DNA of 64,000 nt from Coniella vitis (GCA_011317545.1 WUJK01000002.1:682001-746000); one strand, 5' to 3'. Positions 45,288 through 57,263 are shown, numbered from the stretch's first letter. Made by a program: numbers and translations. Notes: a model not told the origin generated them from the sequence alone.

Positions 45288-46552
45288 TACCTCGCTAAGA
45301 CAGCTTGCAACCATAAGATTTCGAATTTTGGGAAGTCGTTATGAATTCCGTGCTTCCTCATTTCCCCCATAAGTCGCCGCAATTAGTCCTTCCTTGGATC
45401 ATCGTTGCGTGCGACACTTTGGTGTGCGGCCAGTCGCCGGTTTGGACATACAGTCTCTTCTAAAGCCACCACAACTTGACTTTTGAGGGCGACACAAAAG
45501 CTCTGCAGCTCTCTGTCGCACGCAATGTTTTGTGCTTCGGGCCCTATGATAGTCGATGCTGATATTGTGACTGATATTGGGCCTGCAATGGTGCAGCGCG
45601 TATCATGCTATGGCCACCAGTGCTATTCAGCTTGTTTACGCCTCTACATCTCTTTCACGAAGCACATGGGAGTGCTCACGCTGCCTTGCTTTCCTTGTTG
45701 CGGCAGAATTTATTCAAGTTCACTCGAATCGCGACTCAAATTGAAAGAAAGCCTCTTAAGATTTATTTGTTGCTTTCTTCACACGACGGTACTTCGCAGT
45801 TCTTGGTGGCTGAAAGTCGATATGGATACCATTGGACATAAGTCTTCAGAAAGGTTTTGCATAGCTGTGTGCAGGGCCGGGCAAGCGACGTCAACGCATG
45901 GTTTTGTTCGGTGCCGATCTTTCTTCTGATACACCACCACACATTTAAAGAGATTTCCTTTGCCCCGCGGTACACATTACCTATATCAGACCGGGAGGAG
46001 TACGTTTGACCTTTGCTTGCGAGGCTAGAATAATGGTGGCAGGAGTTCCTTTTTCTCCCTAAAAATACTTTGCAAGCAGGCAACAACGTGGAATTCCCGT
46101 CTATCCACTAGAGACATAAACAAGAGCATTACAATTAGACAGCACAGCTGCATTACCTTGTGATGTTATTTGTGATTCGTATGTTCGCACACATGGAGTG
46201 TGGCTGCACTTCTGACAACTTAGTTGTTAACGACTTGTCATTTCTTGATCGATCACGTTACGAAACGAACCAAGGCTCATCCGATTCCTTGGACTTTTTC
46301 TTGGGGGTATCTAATGTAGAGTCTTGCTTTCATCTTTGCTCTACCGTCCAGTATCTCGTTTCCAACTCTCCATTTGGCCTGTGCTATATACCGTCAAGTG
46401 ATAACTTGGTATAGTTATGACTGAAAGCAATGGTAACCCAAAGGTCCGCGAGCCCTCTATAGTTGGATAATTCATGCTATCACAACTGCAACCAGCCAGA
46501 CGAGGGGTGGTGGAAACAACGCAAGTACACATCGTCATCGTCATCATTATCG
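45288..46552. other. Convergent 3' region of taspase and tfb4 genes
   Basis: 1.3 kb without a supported gene. The short frames in it show no motif. Confidence 0.5.
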
Positions 46553-47848
46553 TCATCCAGGCCTCGGCGTCCCAGCCACGCTACTAGGCTGCTCGCTCGA
46601 GCCCACTACAGGCTCGCCATTGAGTCCCAACCTGCGCTTCTTCTTTTTGCGCCGCGGAGCCACAGCGGGCTTGGCGCCGTACCTGCCAAGGGACAGCTTG
46701 TTGCCGCAGGTATAGCACGTTGCATCCTCGGGGACCTCGCAAAAGATGGACAAGCAGATGCTGCAGACAAAACCTGTGTCGATGACCTTTCTGTGGCAAA
46801 AGCAGGCAGCGCGGAAATCGACGTTTGTGGTGGACGGGCTGACGAGTTGCTCGAGGCCTGTTGCGCCGTCAATGGCGGAGCGGGTGCCCGTTTGACCTGC
46901 GCCGGTCGTGGTTGTTGTCACGGTTTGACGCGAGTCGATAGCCGAGGCGAAGCCGAACATGAGGTATTGCAGGAGGCCCTGGGGGCTGGTGGCTTCGAGA
47001 AAGGTGCCGCGGGTGATGTAGCTTGCTTGTTGGAGGAAGGTTGGAGCGCCGTGGAGGGAAAGTATGTCGATGGGAATGCCGGCGTGGGATGCAGCAAAGA
47101 CGGCGTTCATGGTGGGTATGTATTGGGACGGGGACGAGTCGGAGACGGAGAGGACGAGGATGCGCGCGTGCAGGCCGCGAAGGGCGCCGCCGCCTCCTGA
47201 TGCTGCTGTTGCTGCAGAGGCGGCTGCTGGGTTGCTAGCTGTGGCGGCGCCGTTGGCCTTTGTGGAGCCTGCGGTTGCTTGAGCGCCGTCTGCTGCTGTT
47301 AGGTGGAGGGAGGTCTTGTTGGCGTGGTGGAGCGCGAGGGTCAGGGCACCGGAAATTTGCGTGGTTGTTGCGGCGAGGTCGGCTTCGGTGGTGGAGGTGA
47401 CGAGGTCGCGGAGGGAGGTGAGGATGGCGGATTCAATTTGCGCGAATTGGGCAAACTTGTTGGCGGCTGCCTTTCGTCTTGCAGCAGAGGATGAAGGTTT
47501 GTGCTGTTGCCTTGAGGAATCGGCATCTGTCATCTCAACGTCGCCGCCGCCGCCGTTGCTGTTGCCGTTTTCGTGTGCCGAGGCCGACTTTGGGGGTTTG
47601 GGGGGAGTGGGCCACAGCCATATTGCGCGGTTTGTGTGTGAGGCTATTATGGCGACCTGATTGGAGCTGCTGTAGGCCAGCTGTGAGTTGACAAAGACGA
47701 GAATGTTGGCGAGTGCCTTTGAGATAGGCAGCACATTGTTGATGGCGGCCCAGGCGCGTGGGTTGGTGTCGATAATGATGGAGGTTAGCGAAGGTGTCTC
47801 CTCGGTCGCGTAGATCTCGTAGTGCGTGGTGGCGTCGACAGCATCCAT
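46553..47848 (-). CDS. tfb4: TFIIH core subunit Tfb4 (p34)
   Basis: A single exon gives 431 aa from the ATG at 47848. The frame stays open 107 codons further upstream but that part has promoter-like composition. The vWA-like domain opens with PSLTSIIIDTNPRAW and KALANILVFVNSQLAYSSSNQVAIIA. QYIPTMNAVFAASHAGIPIDIL and ASYITRGTFL mark its second half. The C-terminal zinc finger holds eight Cys (ACFCHRKV..GFVCSICLSIFC..ATCYTCGNKL). Tfb4 bridges p44/Ssl1 in the TFIIH core and supports transcription initiation and nucleotide excision repair. Low-complexity inserts (Asn/Gly-rich, Ala/Thr/Ser-rich) lengthen it relative to yeast (338 aa). A basic KKKKRR patch before the C-terminus may be a nuclear signal. 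It is divergent with the UCS-domain gene. Confidence 0.93.
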   Translation of the reverse strand: MDAVDATTHYEIYATEETPSLTSIIIDTNPRAWAAINNVLPISKALANILVFVNSQLAYSSSNQVAIIASHTNRAIWLWPTPPKPPKSASAHENGNSNGGGGDVEMTDADSSRQQHKPSSSAARRKAAANKFAQFAQIESAILTSLRDLVTSTTEADLAATTTQISGALTLALHHANKTSLHLTAADGAQATAGSTKANGAATASNPAAASAATAASGGGGALRGLHARILVLSVSDSSPSQYIPTMNAVFAASHAGIPIDILSLHGAPTFLQQASYITRGTFLEATSPQGLLQYLMFGFASAIDSRQTVTTTTTGAGQTGTRSAIDGATGLEQLVSPSTTNVDFRAACFCHRKVIDTGFVCSICLSIFCEVPEDATCYTCGNKLSLGRYGAKPAVAPRRKKKKRRLGLNGEPVVGSSEQPSSVAGTPRPG

Positions 47849-48692
47849 GGTCGCTGCGCAGGATGGCAGAGCGGTGCTGTCAAGTGGTCGCCAGAATCGG
47901 AAAGCCTTGTGGTGTTGCGGTGGGAGGAAAGAAGTCCTGGAGAGGTCGTGACGGCATTGCTGAAGGGGTTCTGGTCCAAGTACATGTGCCTGCCGTGAGC
48001 TGGATGGGCGCCGCAAAAGTGCCCTGACATGTGTGGTTCGCTGCGGTGTGGTGTACCTGAATACTAAACCTACAGGCGCGTCTGAGGTAGTGCAGCCTGT
48101 ATCAGGTACTTGTAAGGCGGCACTACATAGTACTATGTGGCAGCCCTGGCGGCGGCCCAGGTTCCACAAGGGAGGCGTGTGGAGGGGCTCGGGGACCTGC
48201 TACAGGCCTGGCCCCAGTATGTGCTGCTGCTATTTAGGTCATAGTCAGGTCACCTTTCAGTGAGGCAATGAGTGGGGAGCTTTCGCTCTGCCCCGCGTCT
48301 CGACTGCTTCGAACAACAACTTTGAATTTCCCCCATGCGCCGAGCCAAAGGCGCAACAACCGACCTGTTTACCGACGCACGCCCTCTCTCGCCTCGAGAA
48401 TCTTATCGCTCAAGTGCTCGCTCGGCAGAAATGGGGCACTGACTGTCTTGGCATCTCCTCGCTTCTGTCGCACCCATCTTTGCGTTGAGACAGGCCAAGG
48501 CGAGAAGCTTGTGGTCCGTTACATTGGCCTGCTCTTGCCCCGCGAGGCTTCGATTTAGACGGCACCGGCCCCGCTGCTTTTTCCCATTTCTCGTCGCTCG
48601 ACGGCCACCTGCCCTTTCATCCCTTGACTGCCATTCAGCAGACACTCAAAGCCCTTTTCAGCCAGAGAGACGGACAGACGCCGATACACACC
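47849..48692. promoter_or_regulatory. Divergent promoter of tfb4 and the UCS-domain gene
   Basis: 845 bp between two start codons on opposite strands. It contains a perfect 14-bp palindrome ACATAGTACTATGT at 48125-48138. No gene is seen. Confidence 0.5.
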
Positions 48693-50879
48693 ATGGAGTC
48701 GGTTAACGAACAGCCCAAACAGGACCTGGCGACCCTGAGCCGCGAGGACCAGACCCTGCTGCTCTTCGCCCGCCTGATGGAGGGCGGCCAGGAAGACGAG
48801 GAGACGGTCAGAGACCTCAGCGCCCTCACCAAATTGCTCAGCGAGGACCTCGAGGCCAGCAAGTCCAGCCGCTCCATCACCACCGTCATCGACGAGGACT
48901 GCGTCGATACCATTCTGTGCTACCTCGACTTGCGCAACTCGGACCTTGTGCGCGGCCATGCCACTCTGACCACCTCGGCCTATCTCAAGGCTGCCGGCGA
49001 CGATGGCTCCGAGAAGCTGCGCAACTTTTTCCAGGAGCGTGTCAAGAGGGGCACCTACGACGACTACATTGTCGCTTTCTGTGTGGCCGCAACCATCTTC
49101 CCTGTTGTGCCTGATCTCACCTCGGAGCTATTCCTTAGCGAAGGATTCCTCTCGTCGCTGGGCCCCCTCATGCGCCGCAAGTGGAAGAGCAGAAAGGTCG
49201 AGACGGCCTGCCTGGAGATGCTCAACGCTGCATGTATGAACGCTGCATGTCGCGAGGCCGTGCAAAAGTACTGCATTGAGTGGCTGGAGGAGGTAGTGGA
49301 CCAGGATCCCGACGAGGCCATCAAGTCCATGTACGCCCATAACATAGACGGCCCGCACGCCGACGAGGGCTCCGTGTCCCTGCGCAGGCACTCAGAGCAG
49401 GTGCAGCATCTAGCTGCCGTCATCTTGGCGAAACTACGGGTTAGAGACCCCATCAGCATGCGCCATCCTTCTGTGATTGGCGAGGAGTACCTACCGGGGA
49501 CGTCTAACTAACAGTTAGACCTCCAGGCAATACAACCAAATGCACAAGACGGAAAGAACGACTCGGAGCGAGTGCAACAGGCCAGCACGACCATCGAGGA
49601 GTTGTCCAAGATGTTCACCACCATGCTGGTAAAGGATCCAGAACACACCAAAAACAACTCTATCGAGGGCTTGGCCTATGCATCGTTGCGGCCAAACATC
49701 AAAGAAGACTTGGCTAGCAACCAGGAGTTTCTGCAGAGCCTCGTCAAGACACTCGAAGGCGCACCGCCCAAATCGCCCCTAACATATGGCGCCCTCAGCA
49801 TCTTGGTCAACCTGACACGCTTCCGCCCCGTGCAATCCGAGGAGGAAAAGAAAATGGAACAGCTTAAGGCATATGCGAATGCCGCGGGGAAACTCGCACC
49901 CAATGTGCTCGACGACGAGGAGCACGTCAAGGCGCGCTGTAAGGCGGTCTTTGACGCTGGTGTTACACCTGTCTTGGTAACGCACAGCAAGAACGGCTCA
50001 ACAGCATCCTTATCGCTGATTATCGGCATCATCAACTCCCTATCCATGCTTCAAAACATACGGGGCCAGCTAGCTCAACAAGGCGCTGTTCGTCTACTCA
50101 TTGCAGCGTGGACCGCTCTGCCCACCTCGGAGGCCCCAGCCAAACGCACCGCTGCCCAAGCCCTCGCCCGCATTCTCATATCTACGAATCCTGCCCACGT
50201 CTTTGGCGGCACAAGACCGATCCCGCAGGCTGCCGCCATCCGCCCTCTGGCCTCCATCGTTGCGCCAGACCAAGATTCGGACACACGATCCCTTCTTCCA
50301 ACCTTTGAAGCCCTCATGGCGCTCACCAACCTCGCCTCAACAGACGATGAGACACGGCAGGCGATAGTACGGCAGGCCTGGCCAGATATCGAAGAGCAGC
50401 TGCTGTCCTCCAATGCCATGGTGACGAAGGCGGCTGTGGAGCTGATTTGCAACCTGGTGCAGTGCGTCGAAGCCATGGCTCTGTACGCAGATGGAACTGC
50501 CAAGGCCAAAGACAGACTAAATATTCTCCTTGCGCTTGCAGATGCAGAGGATGAGGGTACAAGAAGCGGTGCAGGTGGCGCGCTGGCCACACTTACGGGA
50601 ATTGACGAAGTGGTGAATACAATTCTGGACCGCCAGGGCGGCATCAAGAATATTCTGAACTTGTGCGCCGACACGAGCAGTGAAGAGCTTCGCCACCGCG
50701 GTGCATTCGTCGTCTACAATCTTGTCACCTTTGAAGGCGAGACTGGACGGCGGGCGAGGGATAAGATCAGGGCTGAAGGGGGCATTGAAATCATGACAAA
50801 ATGTGCTAAGAGTACACGACGGCCTGAAGTGTTGGACTTGACAGTGCAGGCTCTCAAGGCTTTATTGGAAGGGAATTGA
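48693..50879 (+). CDS. cro1: UCS-domain myosin chaperone (CRO1/She4/UNC-45 type)
   Basis: Two exons (48693-49439 and 49527-50879; phase-0 intron with GTTAGA donor, CTAACTAAC branch and CTCCAG acceptor) give 699 aa, the length of Podospora CRO1. The whole protein is armadillo-like helical repeats. The central UNC-45 domain includes HATLTTSAYLKAA, CVAATIFPVVPD and FLSSLGPLMRRKW. The C-terminal UCS part includes IEGLAYASLRPNIKEDLA, LVNLTRF, TRQAIVRQAWPDIEEQLLS and RHRGAFVVYNLV. UCS proteins fold and stabilise myosin motor heads; CRO1 is needed for septation and sexual development. Unlike animal UNC-45 there is no TPR domain, which is normal for fungi. The intron is the less certain part; AG sites at 49518 and 49526 are both possible but only the second keeps frame. 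Confidence 0.9.
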
Positions 50880-52040
50880 GAAAGAAATTGAGCGAAATTG
50901 ATTGACATTATATCTTGGAAGGGGAACTGGAAGGGGGTTGCAATGAATGAACGGAATGATCTCATCCATGGTCTCGGGGGAAACATGGGACCTGGTTTGG
51001 CTTGCTGAAGAGACTGCTTATGATTGGTTCGCGACACTGTGCTCTCACATATCAAAACTGTGGTATGATGGGGTCCTCGGCTCTTTGTGGGCAGGTATGC
51101 ACATATAGAAGCCAAGTAGCTGCGCTCATCCAGCGTTTTCCTTGTTATTTAGGTGTGTTTCCATTAGACATTTGCCACAGTGCAGCATATATCTCTTCCC
51201 TGCCCAGTACCTTTTTGCGAGACTTGATGCAAATCATGAACTTCACCTGCCTTTTCTGTAACTCCTAAATACTGCTCTCGGCTTCCATTTACTAAACTCA
51301 TAGTCAGCCAACGAAATGACCTTTGCCAGCCTCACTCACGCATATAACCACCGCCTGCCGTCTATTCATATCACAAAAAGAGCCAAGGGCCAATGCCATA
51401 CACACTACTAGCAGTCGAAGATTCCATATTTCGTTACTACATCTAACACACTGCCATACATTAAGCCGTCTGTCACAAGGTTTTCATGATTTAGATTCAC
51501 TCTAGATCATGTCCTGTTGTTCAACATCTTATCCATAGAATCTGAAGGGCGAAAGGGAGAAAGGAAAGAAAGCAAAAAGTAATCAACGGCCTGAACCGAG
51601 ATAATATGGAATGGAGTGGTGCCGTAAATTTACAAATCTCGATACACACTCAGGGTTTTCTACTGATTTCCTGAAGGACATAGTACTGCTATTTGGCCAA
51701 ACAGTTATTTGTTTATTAGTGTACCTTGAAGAGGATTGATTCTATCTGAATCCAGATACCTAATAGGTTGGAAAGAATTACCAACGTGGTGTCAGCAGGG
51801 TGACCCGCTTGTGGAAACATGGCACAATTCCGAAGCAGATCCAGAACGATGCTGCTGTGCCTTTACCTATATTATATACTGTCAGTACACAAGATGTTGT
51901 TGACTGTGATCGCGCGTTTCACAATATATACATCATCTCACACTTACCATTCTTAATTCCCACTTGCACTTTAATTATTCATTTTCTCAGCTTCCTCTTT
52001 ATCGTCATTAACATCTTCTTCTTCTTCTTCTTCCACCACC
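50880..52040. other. Convergent 3' region
   Basis: 1.2 kb without a supported gene. One ACATAGTA element stands at 51679. A TTC-rich run near 52015-52033 lies just past the stop codon of the secreted-protein gene. Confidence 0.5.
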
Positions 52041-53214
52041 TCAAGCACCAATCGCCAACAACCTCGGCGCAGGCTGGGGGGCTGGACAGTCATAATACAA
52101 GCACGTCACAATCTTCTTCATGGCCCAGGCCCACGAGGTCTGCTGGTACGGGTGGATGAGTCCCGGGAAGTTGAGATTGTTGAAGCACTCGGTGTCCCCC
52201 CACCCGCAGCAGTCGGCCAGCTTGGTCGGCATGCTCACCTCGCCGCCCGTGGCCGCGAGAACGGCCCGTGGGATGGCGCTGATGGCAAACTCGCCGCCGC
52301 TCCACGGCCACAGGGAGAACTGGGCCCAGATGCCGTGGGCGCCGTCATCGCTCTGGAAAGCGTAGCATTGCCACCTGTAGACTCGGCAGTTGCATTCTGC
52401 GGAAAAGGGGGCGTGTGTTCTGTTAGTGATCTGTTCTCTGGATGGTCAAGAAAGGGGGGAAAAAAAAAAGGGGGGGGGGGGGGGGTTGGTGTGAATGTGT
52501 GTGGAGATATAGCATGTGAGTGTGGCTTAAGGAGGAAGAGGATCAAGGGATTCGAACAAAGGAAATGGAAAAAGAGAAGAAAAGAGAAACCAGGCGGTGG
52601 TTAGAGAGAGACCACAACAGTAAACACGGACAAAAACAGTCATAAGAACTCAACACAGCAAGCGTACCTCCACGAAGATTATCCAACAACCCCTTGCCGC
52701 AGAAGGAGTCCGGGGGAGACACTTGGTCATAAAGGGAGTAATTGCGGATGAATACTTCAAATCGGCAACTTTGATGGTGCCAGCACTTGTTCTTCCTGCC
52801 TATTCGGCCCCACCAGCAAACCTGGTTCCAGTTCCTGACCGCTTGGTGCCATGCTTTGGGGACAACCTTGGCTGCCTTGGGCTTGGGCTTGGATTGTGCG
52901 ATCGAGGCGACGGCCCCCAGGCTAAAGAGCCTGACGTCGGCCCCGGCTTCAAGTGCTGTCGTGTTTGTTGCTTCTGCTTCTGCTTCTGCTTGTTCGTCCC
53001 GCAGCAGGTCCGCCTCGAAGTTCTCGGGCAGCTCGGGACCGACGCTCGTGGCGAAGAATTCGGGACCGATAACGTTGTACTCGTCTTCCATATCGGCAGC
53101 GAGGGAGGCGGGAAGGGGGACTCTTTTCACGTCCAGGACTTCTATGCCATGGGCGGGTGCGACGAGCAGCAAGAGTACTCGGAGTACTAGGAAAGAACAT
53201 GCGAGGAAGACCAT
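52041..53214 (-). CDS. Orphan secreted protein with 12 cysteines
   Basis: Two exons (53214-52668 and 52396-52041; 271-bp phase-1 intron) give 300 aa. Residues 1-23 are a strong signal peptide (hydrophobic LVLRVLLLLVAPAHG). An acidic pro-like segment with a dibasic KR at 30-31 and an Ala/Glu run (74-82) runs to about residue 108, followed by a Lys/Pro hinge. The mature-looking C-terminal domain starts near W122 and contains 12 Cys: C133, C144, C150, C172, C184, C186 and six more, including a vicinal DCCGWGD pair, plus many Trp (NQVCWWGR, AQFSLWPW, TSWAWAMKK). Exon 2 restores the frame and brings half of the Cys, which supports the splice. I do not recognise the family and assign no activity. 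It could be a secreted effector-like or host/environment-facing protein. Confidence 0.75.
52460..52485. repeat. A10-G16 homopolymer tract inside an intron
   Basis: Ten A then sixteen G on the plus strand, preceded by another G6 at 52454-52459. In the transcript of the 12-cysteine gene it reads C16-T10-C6 within the intron. Confidence 0.9.
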
Positions 53215-54539
53215 TTTGAAGGATTCCTGGAATGTGAAGCGTCTGGTTCCGTATTGGGGAGGTTTTGGTTGGTAACTATGAATGAGAAGGTCCAAGTGAG
53301 CGAGTAGACAGGCAAGGTTGTTTAAAACTTCAGTCCTTCCTTCAACAAGAACTGGGAAGTCGAGAGATGAGGTTTTATGCTGTTGTGCCTTGTGGGAGAG
53401 AAAAGAAAAAGAAAGAACACCAGAGAACCGAGGACAAGTCAAAACAGCCAGGAGCAAAGCCGCCTAGAAGCAGCACGCTGTTAGAAATACGTCCTTCAAA
53501 GCATTATCCAGACGGCTTTGGAATAGCAGACGAGACGAGGAGGGGCAGAATGCGGAAAAGACACAGAGGGGGCAGGCCAATGCGCCGGCTGTTGAATATA
53601 TAGCATGTAAGAATGAAAGCCGACAAATGGAATTTGCCAGCCACTAACATGATACTAAATTCATACCATTCTCTAGCAGCTCACATGCCTCAAACCAGTA
53701 GGCTCCCGCAATGGGATAGTGATGCGGGAGAGTTGTTGAACTCGCCACTCGAGCAAGTACTGCGCAGTTTCGACCACAGCGACTACGCCAGTGGACTGTG
53801 AAAACTGACAGTCAGGCCGGAAGTCAAAGCTGAAAAAGGTACGCAAGCAATCTTTTTTCTTTCTGGTACCAGGGCTCAGAAGATTGGGATTTTGCTCCAT
53901 GGTAAATATTATGATATGTCGAGGAGAAGATGCGTTCCGCAAACTACAGGTCCCGCTTAGCCTTCCCCTCAACAATGTCGTGATAACCAGGCCATAGCGG
54001 GTAAGTATCCATATTCAACGTCCAGGTATCCATGATCATCGTCCTTCTGCAAACGGCAGGACAGATGTTCAGAGTATTTTAACGTGAGTCATCCCTTTTC
54101 ATTCGCGAAGAAATGGAACACGTGTCCTGTTGCTTGTCCACAAGCTACGATTTACCCTGCTCTTGCATTTATGAAAAATTACTTGCGGGCCGTCATTTTT
54201 GTGTCCCGTCGCTGTGCCCTATGACCTGAACAAAAGCGGGTTGGCCAGTCAGATCCAATGCCTAGACTCGACAATCCTTGGACTTAATGCACAGGTTGAG
54301 TAACGATGGACAGGCAAGTTTTGCTGCACATGACAGAACCCTGGAGGTTTACCGCTTTTCTCTTGGATGAGTGTAAATACTTTGGCTGTATTAAGAGCAG
54401 CCAAGCAAGAGGTTGACCATGTAAATCTGTCTATGAATGTCTGCATCGACATGCTACCAACAAAGACCAAATTCGTACAGTAGAAGGATGGATCTAGAGT
54501 CTCGTGACCTTATACGACCGTGTATATATGCAACAACGT
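53215..54539. other. Intergenic between secreted-protein promoter and ggt 3' end
   Basis: 1.3 kb. No gene is supported. The first 250 bp are the promoter and leader of the 12-cysteine protein. Confidence 0.5.
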
Positions 54540-56609
54540 CTATACCGTCAAGCCACCTGAATTCCTCTGTCTCGGCTCACCCACAGCCTCAAAACTACCA
54601 TCCCAAAGCCTCTGAATGCCCTGAACAGCGCTCACACCGAGGCGGACCCACACTGGCTTGTGGCCCTTTTCCACCATGGCAGCAACCGTAGCATTATCAA
54701 AGGTATACTCAAAGTGTGCCTCGTTGGGAATCAACTGGTCGTGCAGACGGGGCGCAGCAAGGGCCTCGGTCATGTTCACACCGTACTCGAGCAGGCGCCA
54801 AGCCGTCTGCGCCGTCGAGCTAATGATGCGGCTGCCTCCCGCGGCACCCGTGATGAAGAAGACGGTGCCGTTGGGATACTCGGCGATGATGGGCGTGATG
54901 GAGCTCATGGGCCGTTTGCCCGGCCGGATGTAGTTAGCCGGCGCAGGCGCGAATCCGAAGCTGTTGCGGACGCCGGGGATACTGAAGTCGTCCATTTCGT
55001 CGTTGAGGATGATGCCGCTTTCGGGGGTCATGATTTGCGCGCCAAAGAGGAGGTTGATGGTGGTGGTGGACGAGATCATCATGCCGGTGCTGTCGGCCGT
55101 CACTATGTGCGAGGTGCCGTGATTCTCTGCCGAATAGAACTGGTGTGGGTCGTAGTCTCTGATGGGCAGCGTTTTATTGTCGTCTATCTTGTCGTGTATC
55201 GCCTTGGCGTTGTCTTCACTCAAAAGAGATCTCTCAAACTGCTCAATGTTGGAGACAAAGTCTGGGTCGCCCAACTCAAGGCGTGCGCCGTAAGCAAATC
55301 GCATAGCCTCAATAAGTCGGTGCGTGGTGAGGTTGGTGTCTACTAGGTCCTCGACGGGGTACTGCTCCATTGTTTTAAGCATACCCAGCATGATTGTGCC
55401 ACTGCTGGGAGCGCCAGTGGAGTACAGCTTGAAGCCGCGAAAATCGACACTGACGCTCTGTTTGCTGTAGGCTTGGTATGATTTCAAATCATCGAGCGTC
55501 AGAGTGCCATTATCGTCTTGAACAACCTTGACAATATCCTCGGCTATACGATGTCAATTTCGGGAACTTGGGGGCTGAGGAAGGCGTACGCCATACCTAA
55601 TGCACCAGAGTACAAGATGTCTGCGCCATGTATCGCAATCTTCTCCAACGTGCTAGATGAAATGTGAGCGCCCTCGCATCAGGCACCGGTGGAACAAGTG
55701 ACGCTTACTTGGCATATCTCTTTCTCGTAATGACTTCACCCAGCTGAAGGAGCCGCCCATTGGGAGCAAAGTCTTCTGCCCAAACGGGATCCTCAACTAG
55801 GAAGTTGCCTCGGAACCCGTGAGAAGCAAAGTCCATATACCGGACAAGATCCTCGGTCACTGTGAACTGAACATTAGTACATATTTCCGGGGTTCGTGAT
55901 AAGCAAAACCTACCATTAAAGCCATAGCGTGCCACATCAACTGACGGGTTGACTACATCTCGCCAAGGCAATAGCTATAGTAGAGGGTCAGTGAATACTG
56001 CTGTTGATGCTGATGGCAGCTGGTGATGAGCCCGCAATATAAGACCTTACCCCATATTTTTGGTGCAAGTACTCCAGGCCCTTCAAATCGCCAGGAACCG
56101 CAACTGCCAGGCCGCCCGTCACAGCACCCTGAAGGTTGCCCTTGTACATGTTCTCAAACGCAGCAGCAGGCGCAGCTTCACGATAGTCTATCGTCTCATA
56201 ATTACCGCTTGCATCGCGCACAAGTGCAAAGCCGCCACCACCTATTCCAGAGTGGTACATGCCGATAACTCCCACACACAACTGGGCTCCCACGTGAGCA
56301 TCGGCTGCGTTTCCCTGGTATATGTGTTAGTTTTGGCCAAGTTTCTAGGAGAAGGAATGTCTGAGACGCCACGTACGCCTTGCTTCAGGATATCAATTCC
56401 TATCTGCGAGCATATTGTGCTCTCACTTGCGACTGCGCCATGACCACTGGAGAGCGGCGCCTGGATCGGGACTTGTAAGGATGGCGCAGCTGCAGCTTTT
56501 GCTGCCAGATGTAGAGCTATCAGAGAGACTAGCTCGTGCGTGAGAGGCCCTATACAGAGAAAATCAGCAGTCACGTAGTTGGGAGTGCAGACGGCATCAA
56601 CTCACTCAT
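54540..56609 (-). CDS. ggt1: Gamma-glutamyltranspeptidase
   Basis: I model seven exons (56609-56606, 56549-56377, 56314-56051, 55974-55914, 55859-55709, 55652-55597, 55543-54540) giving 570 aa with every phase matching. Exon 1 codes only ATG plus one base; joined to exon 2 it yields MRPLTHELVSLIALHLAAKAAAA, a signal peptide. The large-subunit hallmarks are HGAVASES, GGNAADAHVGAQLCVGV, HSGIGGGGFAL and ETIDYREAAP. The small subunit starts at the nucleophile T380 in NHGTSHIV after self-cleavage, with GSRIISSTAQ and GGAAGG-like substrate loop (ITGAAGGSR) later. GGT cleaves extracellular or vacuolar glutathione and transfers the gamma-glutamyl group. It is divergent with trm2. Confidence 0.94.
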
Positions 56610-57263
56610 ATTGGGCGTTTAGTCAGCGACGTATTAGTGACTGCAGCATAGAGGCTGTTGAAAAGACTGCAGAATAGGCCGTTGATAATGTCTGTCAAGT
56701 GCTTACAAAGTAGAACTATCAACAAAGAAAGAAAGAAGAACAGAAAAGAACACAAAAAAGGGAACGAGTATAATGCCTAGGATTCTAATGGATCCGGTGA
56801 TACGCTGGTGGGCCGTGGATGCGATGGCGAGCGACCGTTGCCGGATGAGCCCAAGTTGGTAGTCAAATGTGATTAGTAAGATAAATTCTATCGATAAGAT
56901 CTGCAGGATCTGGACCCCTTGTACACCAGCAACACGAGTGCAAGGTACTATGTACATAGTACGCAAGTACGTACCTCGTGACTCCAAGGACGGTGCAGTC
57001 GGCACTTGGCCAATCCTGGCATAGCATACTCTTGGGCTAACTGTATCGGGCAACTGGCAGGGTCTGAGCCAATCGCCTGGCCGTCAAAACTAATACCCTC
57101 TGTAATTCAGAATTTCCTTCACTTTGTTCCATGAACGTTCATTACTCTGATCATATGTCGAGTCCAACTACGCTCACCAACAAAGCTGGACAAAACGGTT
57201 TCAAAGGTCACCCCAGACACTAAATCCATTGTGCCCAAAATTCTCTTTGTCAAAATTGGACTC
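56610..57263. promoter_or_regulatory. Divergent promoter of ggt and trm2
   Basis: 650 bp between opposite start codons, with the 18-bp perfect palindrome GTACTATGTACATAGTAC at 56945-56962 in its centre. No gene is seen. Confidence 0.5.
56945..56962. repeat. 18-bp perfect palindrome, fullest copy of the dispersed element
   Basis: GTACTATGTACATAGTAC equals its own reverse complement. Thirteen intergenic loci in the window share its 8-bp core. Confidence 0.85.

Noticed and set aside
47849..48169. In-frame 107-codon upstream extension of tfb4
   Set aside because: The composition is promoter-like and includes a palindromic element; the TFIIH domain starts right after the ATG at 47848.
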